DNA of 64,000 nt, taken from the NCBI RefSeq assembly GCF_037975245.1, contig NC_092564.1, forward strand, positions 14,348,484 to 14,412,483. Direction: 5' to 3'. This DNA is from Apostichopus japonicus (taxonomy: Eukaryota; Echinodermata; Holothuroidea; Aspidochirotida; Stichopodidae). Shown here one piece after another: positions 25,633 through 35,802 of this stretch. The notes beneath the pieces were generated by a model that saw only the letters and a program-made list of their open reading frames with translations, did no database searches and was not told where the DNA came from. How positions within the stretch are numbered: position 1 is the stretch's first letter; each line of letters begins with the position of its first letter. The position numbers and the translations under genes were made by a program.

Positions 25633-25911
25633 TCCCAGAAAACATTAGACAGGTATATCGCTCATGACTGCATATGAATAGTAAGATGTTATCTGTGAAT
25701 GAAAGCAGTAATGATCAAACAGTTTGAACTCCAATATTTAAAGGACTATAATTTGAGAATTAGTATGCCTGATATATCAGATATTTCACCATGACCTGTA
25801 ACTTCCAAAAGTATAAAATGGAGCAGAATGGGCAGGCAACAGCCACTAAAACATTCCTAACATCCCCCCTCCAAAAAAAAAAAAATGCCCTAATGAACCA
25901 AACTTCACTGT
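25633..25911. other. Short unique stretch before the SINE
   Basis: Nothing is recognised apart from an A13 run at about 25873-25885. Confidence 0.5.
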
Positions 25912-26150
25912 GGAGTGTTAGCTCAGTGGTTAACGCCGGTGCCTTCCAATCATAAGGTCCCCGGTTCGAGGCACTCCAAGATTAATGTATGTCGTCCAGT
26001 TATTCATAATCATGGACGTTAAATATTAATCTAAGAGACTGACTTCGGTCAGCTTGCGGCTTTGATAAGCCAACAAGGCTTCTTAGCGAGTTCCTGCTTG
26101 CAGGAGGATCTAAAATACATACATACATACATACACACATACATACACTA
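25912..26150 (+). mobile_element. tRNA-derived SINE with (ACAT)n tail
   Basis: The tRNA-like head spans 25912-25978. GGAGTGT at the start pairs with GCACTCC at the end (one G-T wobble), the A-box-like TAGCTCAGTGGTTAA begins at 25919, and the B-box core GGTTCGAGGC begins at 25963. The T-arm is short by about 5 bases, so this is not a working tRNA. A body of ~60 bases links the head to a conserved 3' module (26039-26117) shared with 21359-21457, followed by (ACAT)n to 26150. No target duplication was found. The A and B boxes would recruit TFIIIC for RNA polymerase III transcription. The 3' module probably mimics a partner LINE tail, which is inference. Confidence 0.85.
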
Positions 26151-27256
26151 GGAGTATAAATAAACATTCCATACTTTGAATAGATTCAAGGTTTGTCATT
26201 TATATATCTGTCTGGGATTTTACTTCCTGTTCTGTACAGTTAGATACAGACTACTTCCTAAACATGTACATGCACTGTACAGTAGAACATATTGTCATAG
26301 CTAGCTTCCTCTATGAAATTACACATAATGTACATCCAATGTACCATATATCTTTTGGCCTTGGGGGGGGGTAGAACAAAATGGCAATTCAAGCCTATGC
26401 TTCCAGCCAGCATACAACGGTGCATTTATGGATCATCCTTCAAGCTCAACCGAATCTTCCAAAAGTATCGGCCAATTTTGCCCAATTATCAATCCCCAAT
26501 ATTGTTTCCAAATTGCATCTGTAAAATGGCATACTAATGAAAAAGTTAAAATTTACTCCCTCCAGCGACAACATGCAGAATTGAGATTTCCATTTGTTAA
26601 CTTACTCGGCTAACAATTGGTGCCGTAGAATCTGGTTTCCTTCCAGTCAATTCTCAAACTTGACCCTTACCATTTTATCTTAGTTTTATTTTCCAAAAAC
26701 AGTTACTTGAGTCTACTGATCTTAATGCACTATATATTTCTTTCCCCAAACACAGATAGCTGCACCACCAAACCCACACACGTCTGCTTGAAGTGCAATC
26801 CATCATTATGTTAAAGACTTACTGTATGTCTTTGTTACATTCCTTGCTACATAAGAGGAAGAATTAAAAGTTTGCTCACAATGCAATCATATCAATCATC
26901 CACAACATGAAAGCCCAGAGTTAAGTAAGGCCTTACGGAGATGATTTAATATTGATACAACCCCCTTACTAGTTCATAAATACACATCTCATGCTCGACA
27001 GAGAGATTTGAAAGAAACAGAACACCATATGCATGTAGTTCTCTACACTCTGAGCAGGAAACGAACATTCACTTCTTCACTCTTTTTAAGTTTGTCTCGA
27101 TCTGAAAGTCACTGCTTCTTGGAACTTTCAAGTCTTGATTTATTCATTTCTAATATTTTGCAACTTAGCTACTCATGAAGAGGGGTGACACAACAGGGGC
27201 AGATTTCATTTAGGAGTGGAAGTACTGTACTGCAGGGGTAATTGAAATGAACTCCC
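26151..27256. other. Unique stretch, nothing recognised
   Basis: A G-run at about 26364-26372 and short frames of up to 74 codons are present. No repeat or domain was identified. Confidence 0.5.
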
Positions 27257-27480
27257 CGTTTAGGTGATGTGGGGGAGGGGGTTGATGGGGGGGGGAGATC
27301 TTGGAGTATTCTCTGCCAGCTATAGGCCTTAAGGCAAAAGGCTAATGTGCTGATAACTGTTGACATTTGTTGTATGCAGGTTGAAAAGTGGATGGGGAGG
27401 GGTAGTGGAGGAGGGTAAGGGTGGGGGAGGAGGGGTAGGGGAGGAGGGGTAGGGGAGGAGGGGTAAGGATAGGGGGAGGA
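27257..27480. repeat. G-rich minisatellite, G-quadruplex candidate
   Basis: At 27391-27480 the plus strand carries many runs of 3-5 G separated by 1-4 bases, with an internal ~14-15 bp repeat AGGGGTAGGGGAGG. A separate G9 run and GGGGGAGGGGG tract sit at 27267-27297. The Pro-rich minus-strand frames across it are repeat translations. Confidence 0.8.
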
Positions 27481-28869
27481 TCTGCACCTGCACAATATTT
27501 ATATACATTTTAGCTGCATTAAACACACAATCAATTATCCAATTTCAAATATGAAATAAACCATCTTTCCAGTAAATATATCTAAGAAATAATATGAAAA
27601 AATTCACAACAATTGATAAATGGGTAATATATACAGACCAAAGAAGAGATAGAATTTCTCACTTACAAAATGCATGAAAGCAAGTCATATTTTTTCAAAC
27701 TTAATTACTATTCAAATTTTTGCCCTATTCTTGTAAATGCAACTGCACATACAGGAATCATATATTCTGATTCCTGATGCATGAAGTTTGTGACAAGTTT
27801 GAAGTGCTGACCAAAATAAGAAGCAATAGGTTGTGAATAATCTGAGAGTATATTCCCAATATGCAAAGGATAAATACAAATCACAAAACTAATGTGCGTG
27901 GCTAACGAAATATTGACACAAAATTGACAGAGGAAAAAGAGAGACCTCTTCCAATATGTGTCATTAATTCTTGAAAGATCCTCCACCATATATCCTGTAT
28001 ATATCTCCCTATAGATACAGAAAAGAGTTATATCTGTCACTGACATCAAGAAACCAAAACAATGTCTTTTTATTACCCTTAACATACACATCCCAGAGAG
28101 TCAAGAAAATAAATTATGGCATAAATATATATTCTTTTCTACTGCTGCCAGTCCTAATGAAGATGGCATGATTGACGATTTTCCCTCTCTTCGGATTGCC
28201 AAAATTCCAAGAGGGCTTTGATATTAGGTAGACAAACAAATTTATGCGTTAATTCTGCCCTTTTCAGCTGTTGCACGCACCGATAGTAACACACTTTGGC
28301 ACACTGCGCCTGACGTCTTATGACCGTGGAGTTGTAAATATAACTAAAGCCGATGTTGAGTGTAATTTTTTTTTTTTTTATCACCCTGAGATTGAAATAC
28401 ACCTCGAACACGACAAGCCAAGATGTATGTCATACTGGCCATAACATATAAACTGCAAAAACCTGCCTCGTAGCTGACTTGACGGGTAATAAAATTTTAC
28501 AATATATAACAATGGAACTGCACAAAATGCTGAGTCTGTACTCTGTAATATTACGGATGTAGGTTAATATTAATGGTTTTTTTATTCTATTAATATTTAA
28601 ATGCTCATAACATGTCATCCAATCAAATTATTACATAGAACAGGGACATAATTGAGTCTCGTCACATGAAAATGTAGACTTTCTCAGTGCGCAAAGTACA
28701 CAGGCACTGATCAACGTGTTCATTCTTGTAGTGTCAAGTACTAGATGGCCATTCCAACAAGACTCCTTGAGTTTACCACACTCAACCAATTTGTTCCTAC
28801 TGACATTTAAAAATTTTTTAATACAGAGATCAGAGGGAAAACTTATACATACAGTTCTAAATTACTGGA
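27481..28869. other. Unique AT-rich stretch, no gene recognised
   Basis: A 127-codon minus frame (27708-28091) contains alternating hydrophobic and charged segments, but no known motif is visible. No repeats apart from a T12 run near 28367. Confidence 0.45.
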
Positions 28870-30076
28870 ATAAACACTCAAAGATAGTCTGTTATAAACA
28901 CTCAAAGATAGTCTTGCTGGCATAAACACTCTAAGATAGTCTGTTATGAACACTCAAAGATAGTCTTTTATAAACACTCAAAGAAAGGCTTGCTGGTATA
29001 TACACTCAAAGATAGTCTTTTATAAACACTCACGATAGTCTGTTATAAACACTCAAAGAAAGGCTTGCTGGTATAAACGCTCTAAGATAGTCTGTTATAA
29101 ACATTCAAAGATGGTATATTATAAACACTCAAAGATAGTCTGTTATAAACACTCAAAGATAGTCTGTTATAAACACTCAAAGATAGTCTGTTATAAACAC
29201 CCAAAGATAGTCTGTTATAAACACTCAAAGATAGTCTGTTATAAACACTCAAAGATAGTCTGTAATAAACACCCAAAGATAGTCTGTTATAAACACCCAA
29301 AGATAGTCTGTTATAAACACTCAAAGAGTCTGTTATAAACACTCAAAGATAGTCTGTAATAAACACTCAAAGATAGTCTTGCTGGTATAAACACTCACGA
29401 TAGTCTGTTATAAACACTCAAAGATAGTCTGTTATAAACACTCAAAGATAGTCTGTAATAAACACTCAAAGATAGTCTTGCTGGTATAAACACTCACGAT
29501 AGTCTGTTATAAACACTCAAAGATAGTCTGTTATAAACACTCAAAGATAGTCTGTAATAAACACCCAAAGATAGTCTGTTATAAACACCCAAAGATAGTC
29601 TGTTATAAACACTCAAAGAGTCTGTTATAAACACTCAAAGATAGTCTGTAATAAACACTCAAAGATAGTCTTGCTGGTATAAACACTCACGATAGTCTGT
29701 TATAAACACTCAAAGATAGTCTGTTATAAACACTCAAAGATAGTCTGTAATAAACACTCAAAGATAGTCTTGCTGGTGTAAACACTCACGATAGTCTGTT
29801 ATAAACATTCAAAGATAGTCTGTAATAAACACTCAAAGATAGTCTTGCTGGTACATACACTCTAAGATAGTCTTGCTGGTATAAACACTCACGATATAGT
29901 CTTGCTGGTATAAACACTCAAAGATAGTCTGTTATAAACACTCAAAGATAGTCTTACTGGTATATACACTCAAAGATAGTCTGTTATGAAGACTCAAAGA
30001 TAGTCTGTTTATATAAACACTCTAAGATAGTCTGTTTATATGAACATTCAAAGATAGTCTGTTATAAATACTCAAA
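28870..30076. repeat. 1.2 kb array of a 24 bp minisatellite with higher-order structure
   Basis: About fifty copies of a unit close to AACACTCAAAGATAGTCTGTTATA, with variants: CACCCAAAG, CTCACGATAG, TCTGTAATA and CTTGCTGGTATA. A block beginning TGTAATAAACACCC at 29261 is repeated beginning at 29553, giving a 292 bp higher-order period. The CTTGCTGG variant recurs at about 29378, 29478, 29670 and 29770. Edges carry more divergent units. Because 24 is a multiple of 3, both strands stay open for 75-86 codons with 8-residue periodic peptides. I see no start context or flanking exon that would make these real proteins. Confidence 0.95.
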
Positions 30077-32008
30077 AGAAAGGTGATCTTGGATCAAACA
30101 GTGAGAGCTGTTTCAACAGATGTTTCTATCTGGATCCAGTCCACTAGAGATTGCATGCTGGCACAGATTTAAGATTTGGGAGGAAGTAGAGAGGAGGACA
30201 CCAGGTGGGGGGGGTCGGGGGGGTAAGTTTAGGTCATTTTCATAAGGGGAGGGAAATGAAATGACTGACCACTACTGATGTCGCGCAGATATTATCACCT
30301 CAAACTTCCTGCCATTAATGCTCGGTAATTTACATTCATGCGAATAAACGCGAAGAGTCGATGAAGATGCTGGCATATGAGATGGACCTTGTACCGCAGG
30401 TTTATTCATCCCGATATGTCAATATTATGACAGAGCTGCATCTCAATGTAACTATTTACAGACAACTCTATGCATTCAAATCAGTCGAATTTGTCACTTA
30501 CGCTGATGCAAATCGAGTTAAACGAAACCTACAACGGAATATGCTGCAGCGTAATGTAGCTGTGTAATAGAATTTATATCGATGTGGCCGACACTGGTTT
30601 TGATATCTCTAGTATGCATTATGATGTACAACTGTACATGAAGTTGTCATGAGTGTGTGCCTGTACTCATGATGAATATTATATCAAAACAAATGGTAAA
30701 ACTTGATAAAAAACAATCATTTTTACTTAGTGAACATGGACAGGTCCAGGATTTTAGAAAGGAAGTGGTGTGGCTCTTAGGTCATCATACATCTATGGGG
30801 TCTGAGGGTCATTCTCCTTAAAAAAAATTTTTTTTTAGAATATTAACTGTGGAATGTGGTGCATAATCAGAGATTTTAGCTACATGTGGGGTATTATATT
30901 AAATTAGGTCTACAGGCACGGTTCTGATTATAACTATTTTTTTTTTGTGGGTCAAAAGGTTCAAAAGGAAAGATCCATGTCTGGTTAACTTCTGTGTGTA
31001 CTAAGTATTAAGGGGTAGAGGAAATTAACTCAAGTAACATTCGGAAATTTGACATTAACCTATAAAGTCAGCCATACCCTATGTATAGCTAAATATAGCT
31101 TTCTGCTCATTTAGTTAACAGGAAAACCTTACCCACTAGGTGTCTTTATCTAAATATATATAAAATAACTGCAATCTGTATATCATAAATTTGGGCGCAG
31201 CTATGCCATATGCTATGTTTGCATTAAATAACACATGTATCATACCCACTGACATGCATACATCAGGAAACTATTAAACAGGGACTTTTAAGCTTTAGTC
31301 TGCTCCTTAGCAACCATGCAGAGGACGTACCAGACTATGCCGGCCTGCACCAGGCCTGTAGCTATATAGGCTGTGCAATCCATTTACTATTAATCAACAG
31401 CTAGTTTATATAAAATCATTTCATTAATAGAAATCCCATTACAGTATACCTAAAGTTGGGGTGTGATTTAGCTGATGATAACCTGGGGGCTATGAAATGT
31501 GTCCATCCATAATTTTGCAGTAATTGATTTTTGAAATGATCATTTATTTTACCTATGATGGTGGGTATAATGTAGTTTGAGTCTCTCAGAAGTATAGATA
31601 TACTGACACATATGAAAGACCAAGCCACAAAGTCTGATATGTTTTCAGGATATTTTTCAACTTATTTGGCTTCGTAGACACACGCTAAAGGCTGTGTCAT
31701 TACCCAGAGATTGTTTCATTCAAAGTTCCCACTGGTTGTGCATCATGCAGTTTATGATACCTTATTTCATTTCAAGGTTCTCACATACTTCAAAACCAAG
31801 GTTAAACTGCTCAATGTACATGAACTGTGGATAATGTTACAAATCGAAAAGGTTCAATCAATGTCACAAGCTATCGAATGGTCTACAACAAATTTTGTCG
31901 AAATAAATGCATTATATTTGGGGGTCTCTGGCCATTACGTGAATGTTCAGTAAAAAACTATTTAACTATAAACTAGTACAACAATCTACAGTTTAAGTGA
32001 TTAGTATG
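30077..32008. other. AT-rich stretch, no gene recognised
   Basis: A G-rich tract lies at about 30205-30225. The sequence near 30739-30850 (GTCCAGGATTTTAGAAAGG and onward) has the look of transposon-derived sequence, but no ends or target duplication could be defined. Frames of 68-80 codons (30361-30567, 31711-31953) show no known domain. Confidence 0.4.
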
Positions 32009-32388
32009 GTGGCTTCGTGTTGGCTGCGCCAAAACTGTGGAATTCCCTTCCTCCAACTCAGAACTCCACAATCTAAAACTCTGTCCAAATCTCGTCTTGA
32101 AGACGTATCTTAATAAAACTGTTTTTAACTTGTTCGTAATTTTTGTTTTTGAGATTTGGACTATTCGTCGCAGTGTATATATCATTGGTGGTTGTTTTAA
32201 CTTAACTGGCTACATTGATTTTACATGTACTTTTATGGTTATTAATTCCATTGTATTTACTTGTGTAATTTTAATCATGTGTTTATTGTGTAGTTTTTAA
32301 GATTTATTCTATATTTGTAAAGCGCATTGATGCCAGTGCTTATCGCACTATATAAGTGTTTGGTATTATTATTATTATGATTATTATG
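32009..32388 (+). mobile_element. 5'-truncated LINE 3' end (CR1/L2-type), frameshifted
   Basis: The reading frame begins with the residues Ala-Ala-Pro-Lys-Leu-Trp-Asn-Ser-Leu-Pro, the signature of the last part of the reverse transcriptase ORF in CR1/L2-like LINEs. After one indel the next frame gives Ser-Lys-Ser-Arg-Leu. After a second indel comes Lys-Thr-Tyr-Leu, matching the usual Phe-Lys-x-x-Leu-Lys-Thr-Tyr-Leu end. The 3' UTR contains AAAGCGCATTGATGCC, then CGCACTATATAAGTG, and ends in (ATT)n at about 32366-32388, as in L2/CR1 tails. The catalytic domain and ORF1 are missing, so the copy is dead. Clade assignment rests on the tail and C-terminus only. Confidence 0.85.
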
Positions 32389-32677
32389 TGCATAATTCAC
32401 AAAACCCTAAAAATACACTCATTCTCCTTACTCAGACAACTGGAAACAATATCAGGTCAGGTATTGAAGATACTGCAGTTTAATTATGTAGTGTATAGAC
32501 AAAAACAAACTGTGTCATTATAAAACCAAAAGTGTCAAATCTGCCGTTCACAGAGAAGAGAAATAAAGTGACTTTGTGACCGTTCTCAGATCTAAACACC
32601 AGGGCCCCACTATATCATAAACCGGTGCTTCAAAACTAACCACTAGAAACACATTCGCTACATGTCAGTAACATTAT

Positions 32678-32802
32678 GGTCTAAACCAGGGTTAGCATGT
32701 TCTGGTCTATACCATGGTTAGCATGTTCTGGTCTATACCATGGTTAGCATGTTCTGGTCTATATCACGGTTAGCATGTTCTGGTCTAAACCACGGTTAGC
32801 AT
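32678..32802. repeat. Minisatellite, five ~26 bp units
   Basis: GGTTAGCATGTTCTGGTCTA recurs with ~26 bp spacing; GGTTAGCAT cores are at about 32690, 32717, 32742, 32768 and 32794. Units vary at ACCATGG/ATCACGG/ACCACGG. Upstream, CCAGGGCCCC near 32601 resembles a DNA transposon terminus, so the array may lie inside an old element, but the other end was not found. Confidence 0.9.
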
Positions 32803-33349
32803 AGTCGTCCCACCGTACCGTTCCTTGTTTATAGGAACCAGTTTCTCTTGAGCTATTCAAAACCACATGGTGCTGCATGTTAAGATTGTTGTTGATTCGT
32901 AGCACGGACTTGATCCTCTGTGGATCAACAATTCTGGTCTGTGGCTTGAGAAATTGGGTCCGATCTGTTTCTGTGCAATCTTTATTGATTGGTTTTGGGG
33001 AAAACTAAAATAAAATGGACTGGCCAGATGGCTTCAAAGTGGTCAGATGGTGAGATACAATCCATTACATAGATCAAGGACATTAATGTGGCCATACCGA
33101 GAACAGCAATACCTGTAGCTACGACGGTTCCTTTGTAACATACTCTGCTGACCAATCACCACGTAAGATCATCACAAAACATGGTTAGCTCAAACCAAGC
33201 TTATTCTGACATCCTAACCACCTGGATTAACTAAGTAAAGCACTATAGAAGGACATGTGTGACATGCTCCCCTGCACATGTGGTAGGACCCATGGTTTCT
33301 GAAGCATGAGCAGGAATGTCAGATAAAAACAAAGGTGTTTTAACGAGTT
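32803..33349. other. Unique stretch, nothing assigned
   Basis: No repeat or domain is recognised. The motif ATGGTTAGCTCAAACCAAGC near 33180 partly echoes the 26 bp unit upstream (GGTTAGCAT), which might mark the other side of a single old element. Confidence 0.4.
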
Positions 33350-33665
33350 TAGGGTCACGTACACAGAATCCTTGGAGTACTTGATCAAAGCCATGGACCA
33401 TCTCCAGAGACAGATGCACATTGTAAACACATATGCTCATGCATACAGGCACAAAGCTTCTACCGACAGTTTGGACCCCCTGAACCCCTCCATGAACCCC
33501 CAGATTTTAGGGTCACGTACACAGAATCCTTGGAGTACTTTATCAAGGCTATGGACCATCTCCAGAGACAGTTCCACATTGTAAACACATATGCTCATGC
33601 ATACAGGCACAAAGTTTCTACCGCCAGTTTGGACCCCCTGAACCCCCTCCATGAGCCCCCAGGGG
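33350..33665. repeat. 158 bp tandem duplication with coding-like character
   Basis: Two copies start with TAGGGTCACGTACACAG at 33350 and 33508. I count roughly 9 differences over 158 bp. Both copies are open on both strands, and the plus-strand frames encode matching peptides (for example Lys-Ala-Met-Asp-His-Leu-Gln-Arg-Gln in each). Because 158 is not a multiple of 3, the two copies lie in different frames, so a single protein could not read through both. The segment is richer in GC than its surroundings. It could derive from an exon, but I recognise no family. Confidence 0.85.
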
Positions 33666-34513
33666 TTGTTAGAAACCATATCCACCAAAAACTTGGCTAT
33701 GAAAATCTTAATTTAGCTACATTATCGGAACCCACAGCAAATTCCACCTTTGACTGTGTCTTGCAGTATAGTTAGAATCAAATTTAAATCCTGAATTCTC
33801 ACGTCGACACAGTTGAGCAATATTCACCAGCTGAATTGAAATTCATTCTGATTTCGGGGTTTAATGCAGATTTAAGTTGTGCTCTGCATTGATTGGAAGC
33901 AAAAAGAGAAAGGAGAGAAAAAACAGAAGGAACAGAGAAAAGAAGAAAGAAAAGAGGAAAAAACAACTAAAGATAAAAGAGAAAGCAACAACTAATCAGA
34001 AGAAAAAAACAATAAAAAAATATATAAACGGACAAAGCAAAAGGCGTGTTGCAACCCTTAGATAACCTAATTCAGTTCCAAACGTGTAAGATTATCTACA
34101 TTCATATCAGGCTCTTTGTTAGTGAACTACAAACACTGAAAACAAGGTCACTTTTATTCTTTGCACTCATTTTGGTCGACTCTCAATCTCTTTCAACTCT
34201 ACTGGAGACTGACTTCAAACAATTACGCCAGTGCTGATGCCTTAACTAGTTAATTCTTATTCATAACCGTCTATGTCTATTACTGCCTCCGATTCTCCCT
34301 TGCGACGCTCACTCCCGTGGAATTATTTTCACATTTTGTCACCGCGGATAAAGTTTCCTCTTCATTGATTGGAGGTTTCCTGTTTAAAATTCTTCGGAGA
34401 TCTGATTCACAAAGATAAGGAGATTCCTAAGAGGGTTGGAGAAGGTTTCAGAACAGTTTAGTTACTAGCCTGATCCAGCTACTACTAGAGTGAAGATGTT
34501 CATATTATACTAT

Positions 34514-34518
<5 letters not shown>
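33666..34518. other. Unique stretch with a polypurine tract
   Basis: An almost pure A/G run covers about 33893-33990. The Lys/Glu/Arg-rich 62-codon plus frame there is a composition effect. The rest shows nothing recognisable. Confidence 0.5.

Positions 34519-34544
<26 letters not shown>
34519..34544. repeat. (AT)n microsatellite
   Basis: A short alternating AT run ends ~16 bases before the inverted-end element at 34563. Confidence 0.92.
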
Positions 34545-34546
<2 letters not shown>

Positions 34547-34562
34547 GTAACTATGGATCCTA

Positions 34563-34823
34563 CCTTAGGTCGACAGTTACATTGACTTACACACTAAATT
34601 TAATCTAACCCTAACCCTTTTTTCTAACCCTAACCCTGAACCGACCCTAACCAAAACTTTTAAATGAACGTTTTAGAGGACGGAGAACATTATAAAGCTA
34701 TTTGCGACAATAAAAAAGTATCTTAAAATGGTAGTGAAAACATTAGGTCGACACTGAAATGTCGACCTAAGGTACACTGTTGACCTAAGGTACACTTTTT
34801 TACCATAAACTGTCGACCTAAGG
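34563..34823. mobile_element. TA-flanked MITE with 16 bp perfect inverted ends
   Basis: CCTTAGGTCGACAGTT at 34563-34578 is the exact reverse complement of 34808-34823, and both outer sides are bordered by TA (34561-34562, 34824-34825). A TA target is typical of the Tc1/mariner group. Inside, the right terminus is multiplied: GTCGACCTAAGGTACA-like copies lie at 34761, 34779 and 34812. A perfect 10 bp hairpin (TTAGGTCGAC 34743-34752, GTCGACCTAA 34761-34770) faces an 8-base loop. Telomere-like repeats sit in the left half. At 261 bp it encodes no transposase. The structure is seen; the superfamily is inference, since a TA flank of two bases is weak on its own. Confidence 0.65.
34602..34652. repeat. 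Degenerate telomere-like (CCCTAA)n
   Basis: Blocks of CTAACCCTAACCC occur at 34603-34618 and 34624-34637, and CCCTAACC near 34645-34652, separated by T-rich and CCTGAACCGA interruptions. TTAGGG is the telomere repeat of vertebrates, echinoderms and many other animals. Here it is internal and short. Confidence 0.75.
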
Positions 34824-34830
34824 TACATAT

Positions 34831-34834
34831 TATG

Positions 34835-34870
<36 letters not shown>

Positions 34871-35013
34871 TAGATAGATATATTTATATATATATATACA
34901 TATATGTAAATATAGATATATATAGATTAATATAGTACCTATATATATATATATATATATAGATATATCTAGATATCTATTTATATATAAATAGATATCT
35001 ATATATATATATA
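34831..35013. repeat. Compound (AT)n / (GATA)n-like microsatellite
   Basis: AT runs are mixed with TAGATAGATAGATA and ATCTAGATATCTA blocks. A central part near 34916-34943 is less regular. The Tyr/Ile-rich minus frame across it is a repeat translation. Confidence 0.92.
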
Positions 35014-35099
35014 GGAATAACAGGAAAAAAACTGCTAAACAACTATGCTGCATTTAGAGAAAGGCTGGATCTCGAGTGTGATACAAAAATTAAATTAAG

Positions 35100-35172
35100 T
35101 AATTGGAAGTAAAACAGCCAATGTTTGGTTTTTGCAGAACTTTTGAGCAAAACTATAGCGCTTCTTCAGTGC
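35100..35172 (-). mobile_element. Penelope-like element 3' end motif (tentative)
   Basis: Minus-strand sequence CACTGAAGAAGCGCTATAG, then TTTTGCTCAAAAGTTCTGC, resembles the CTGAAGAAG-stem-CGAAACGTT motif I associate with Penelope-like element terminal repeats. That motif is related to a hammerhead ribozyme core (CUGANGA ... GAAA). The second core half reads CAAAAG here, so an active ribozyme is not expected. The short match and adjacent (AT)n make this only a tentative call. Confidence 0.35.
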
Positions 35173-35230
35173 ATTAATTGTCACTGAAAGTGATATATAT
35201 ATAGCTATATATATTTATCTATATATATAT

Positions 35231-35802
35231 TAGCTAAAGTATTACTGCTGTTATTGAAGAGTAGATAAAGTCATCTGTGTTATCTCGGGTATCAATGTGA
35301 TGTGATATATAACATATCGTTCCTTTAATGGAGGCATACAAATAATTTACTTATTATCCGTGAGGAGTATATACCGGGCTGTCACTTAAACACAAATTGC
35401 GATTAATGTGACTTGTGCATGCTGTTTCCAAAGGCAATGTTTACACCTTCGGTTACATATCAAAATTCACCTCTGTGCATTCTGCAATGTATCTCTAGAA
35501 ACGAGTGGCCCAAAGAAATAACTTCTTTCCAATGGATATGTTAATTATAACTACATAAAGTGTGATGTATTTAATCACTCTTAAAGGACCTGATGGATAG
35601 CTCACATATTGTATTATCTGTTGTGTTAAATTTTACTTCTGTTTCTCAGTTGACAACATTATTATCTAAGTGCCAGCAATGAACATCATCGACTGCAATG
35701 TCTTTTTTTTCGCTTGGTAAAATATGTGCCATGCAGAAGTAGATTGTATGCAAAAGTGTGATTTATTGCACAGATACTCAAAAATGATAGTATCAGGTAC
35801 TG
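35231..35802. other. Unique stretch, nothing recognised
   Basis: No domain, repeat or inverted-end structure was identified between the (AT)n-rich region and the 16 bp array. Confidence 0.5.

Noticed and set aside
27169-27526. Proline-rich proteins on the minus strand
   Set aside because: They are translations of the G-rich minisatellite in two overlapping frames.
29082-29342. Periodic 8-residue repeat proteins on both strands
   Set aside because: They arise because the 24 bp unit is a multiple of 3. There is no start context, exon boundary or flanking coding sequence.
28870-30076. CRISPR-like array because of the 24 bp periodic repeat
   Set aside because: The repeats are directly head to tail with no unique spacers, and the sequence is eukaryotic in character.
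30739-30985. Transposon ending in CATGG-type inverted ends
   Set aside because: Only a few bases match between the putative ends and no target duplication is readable.
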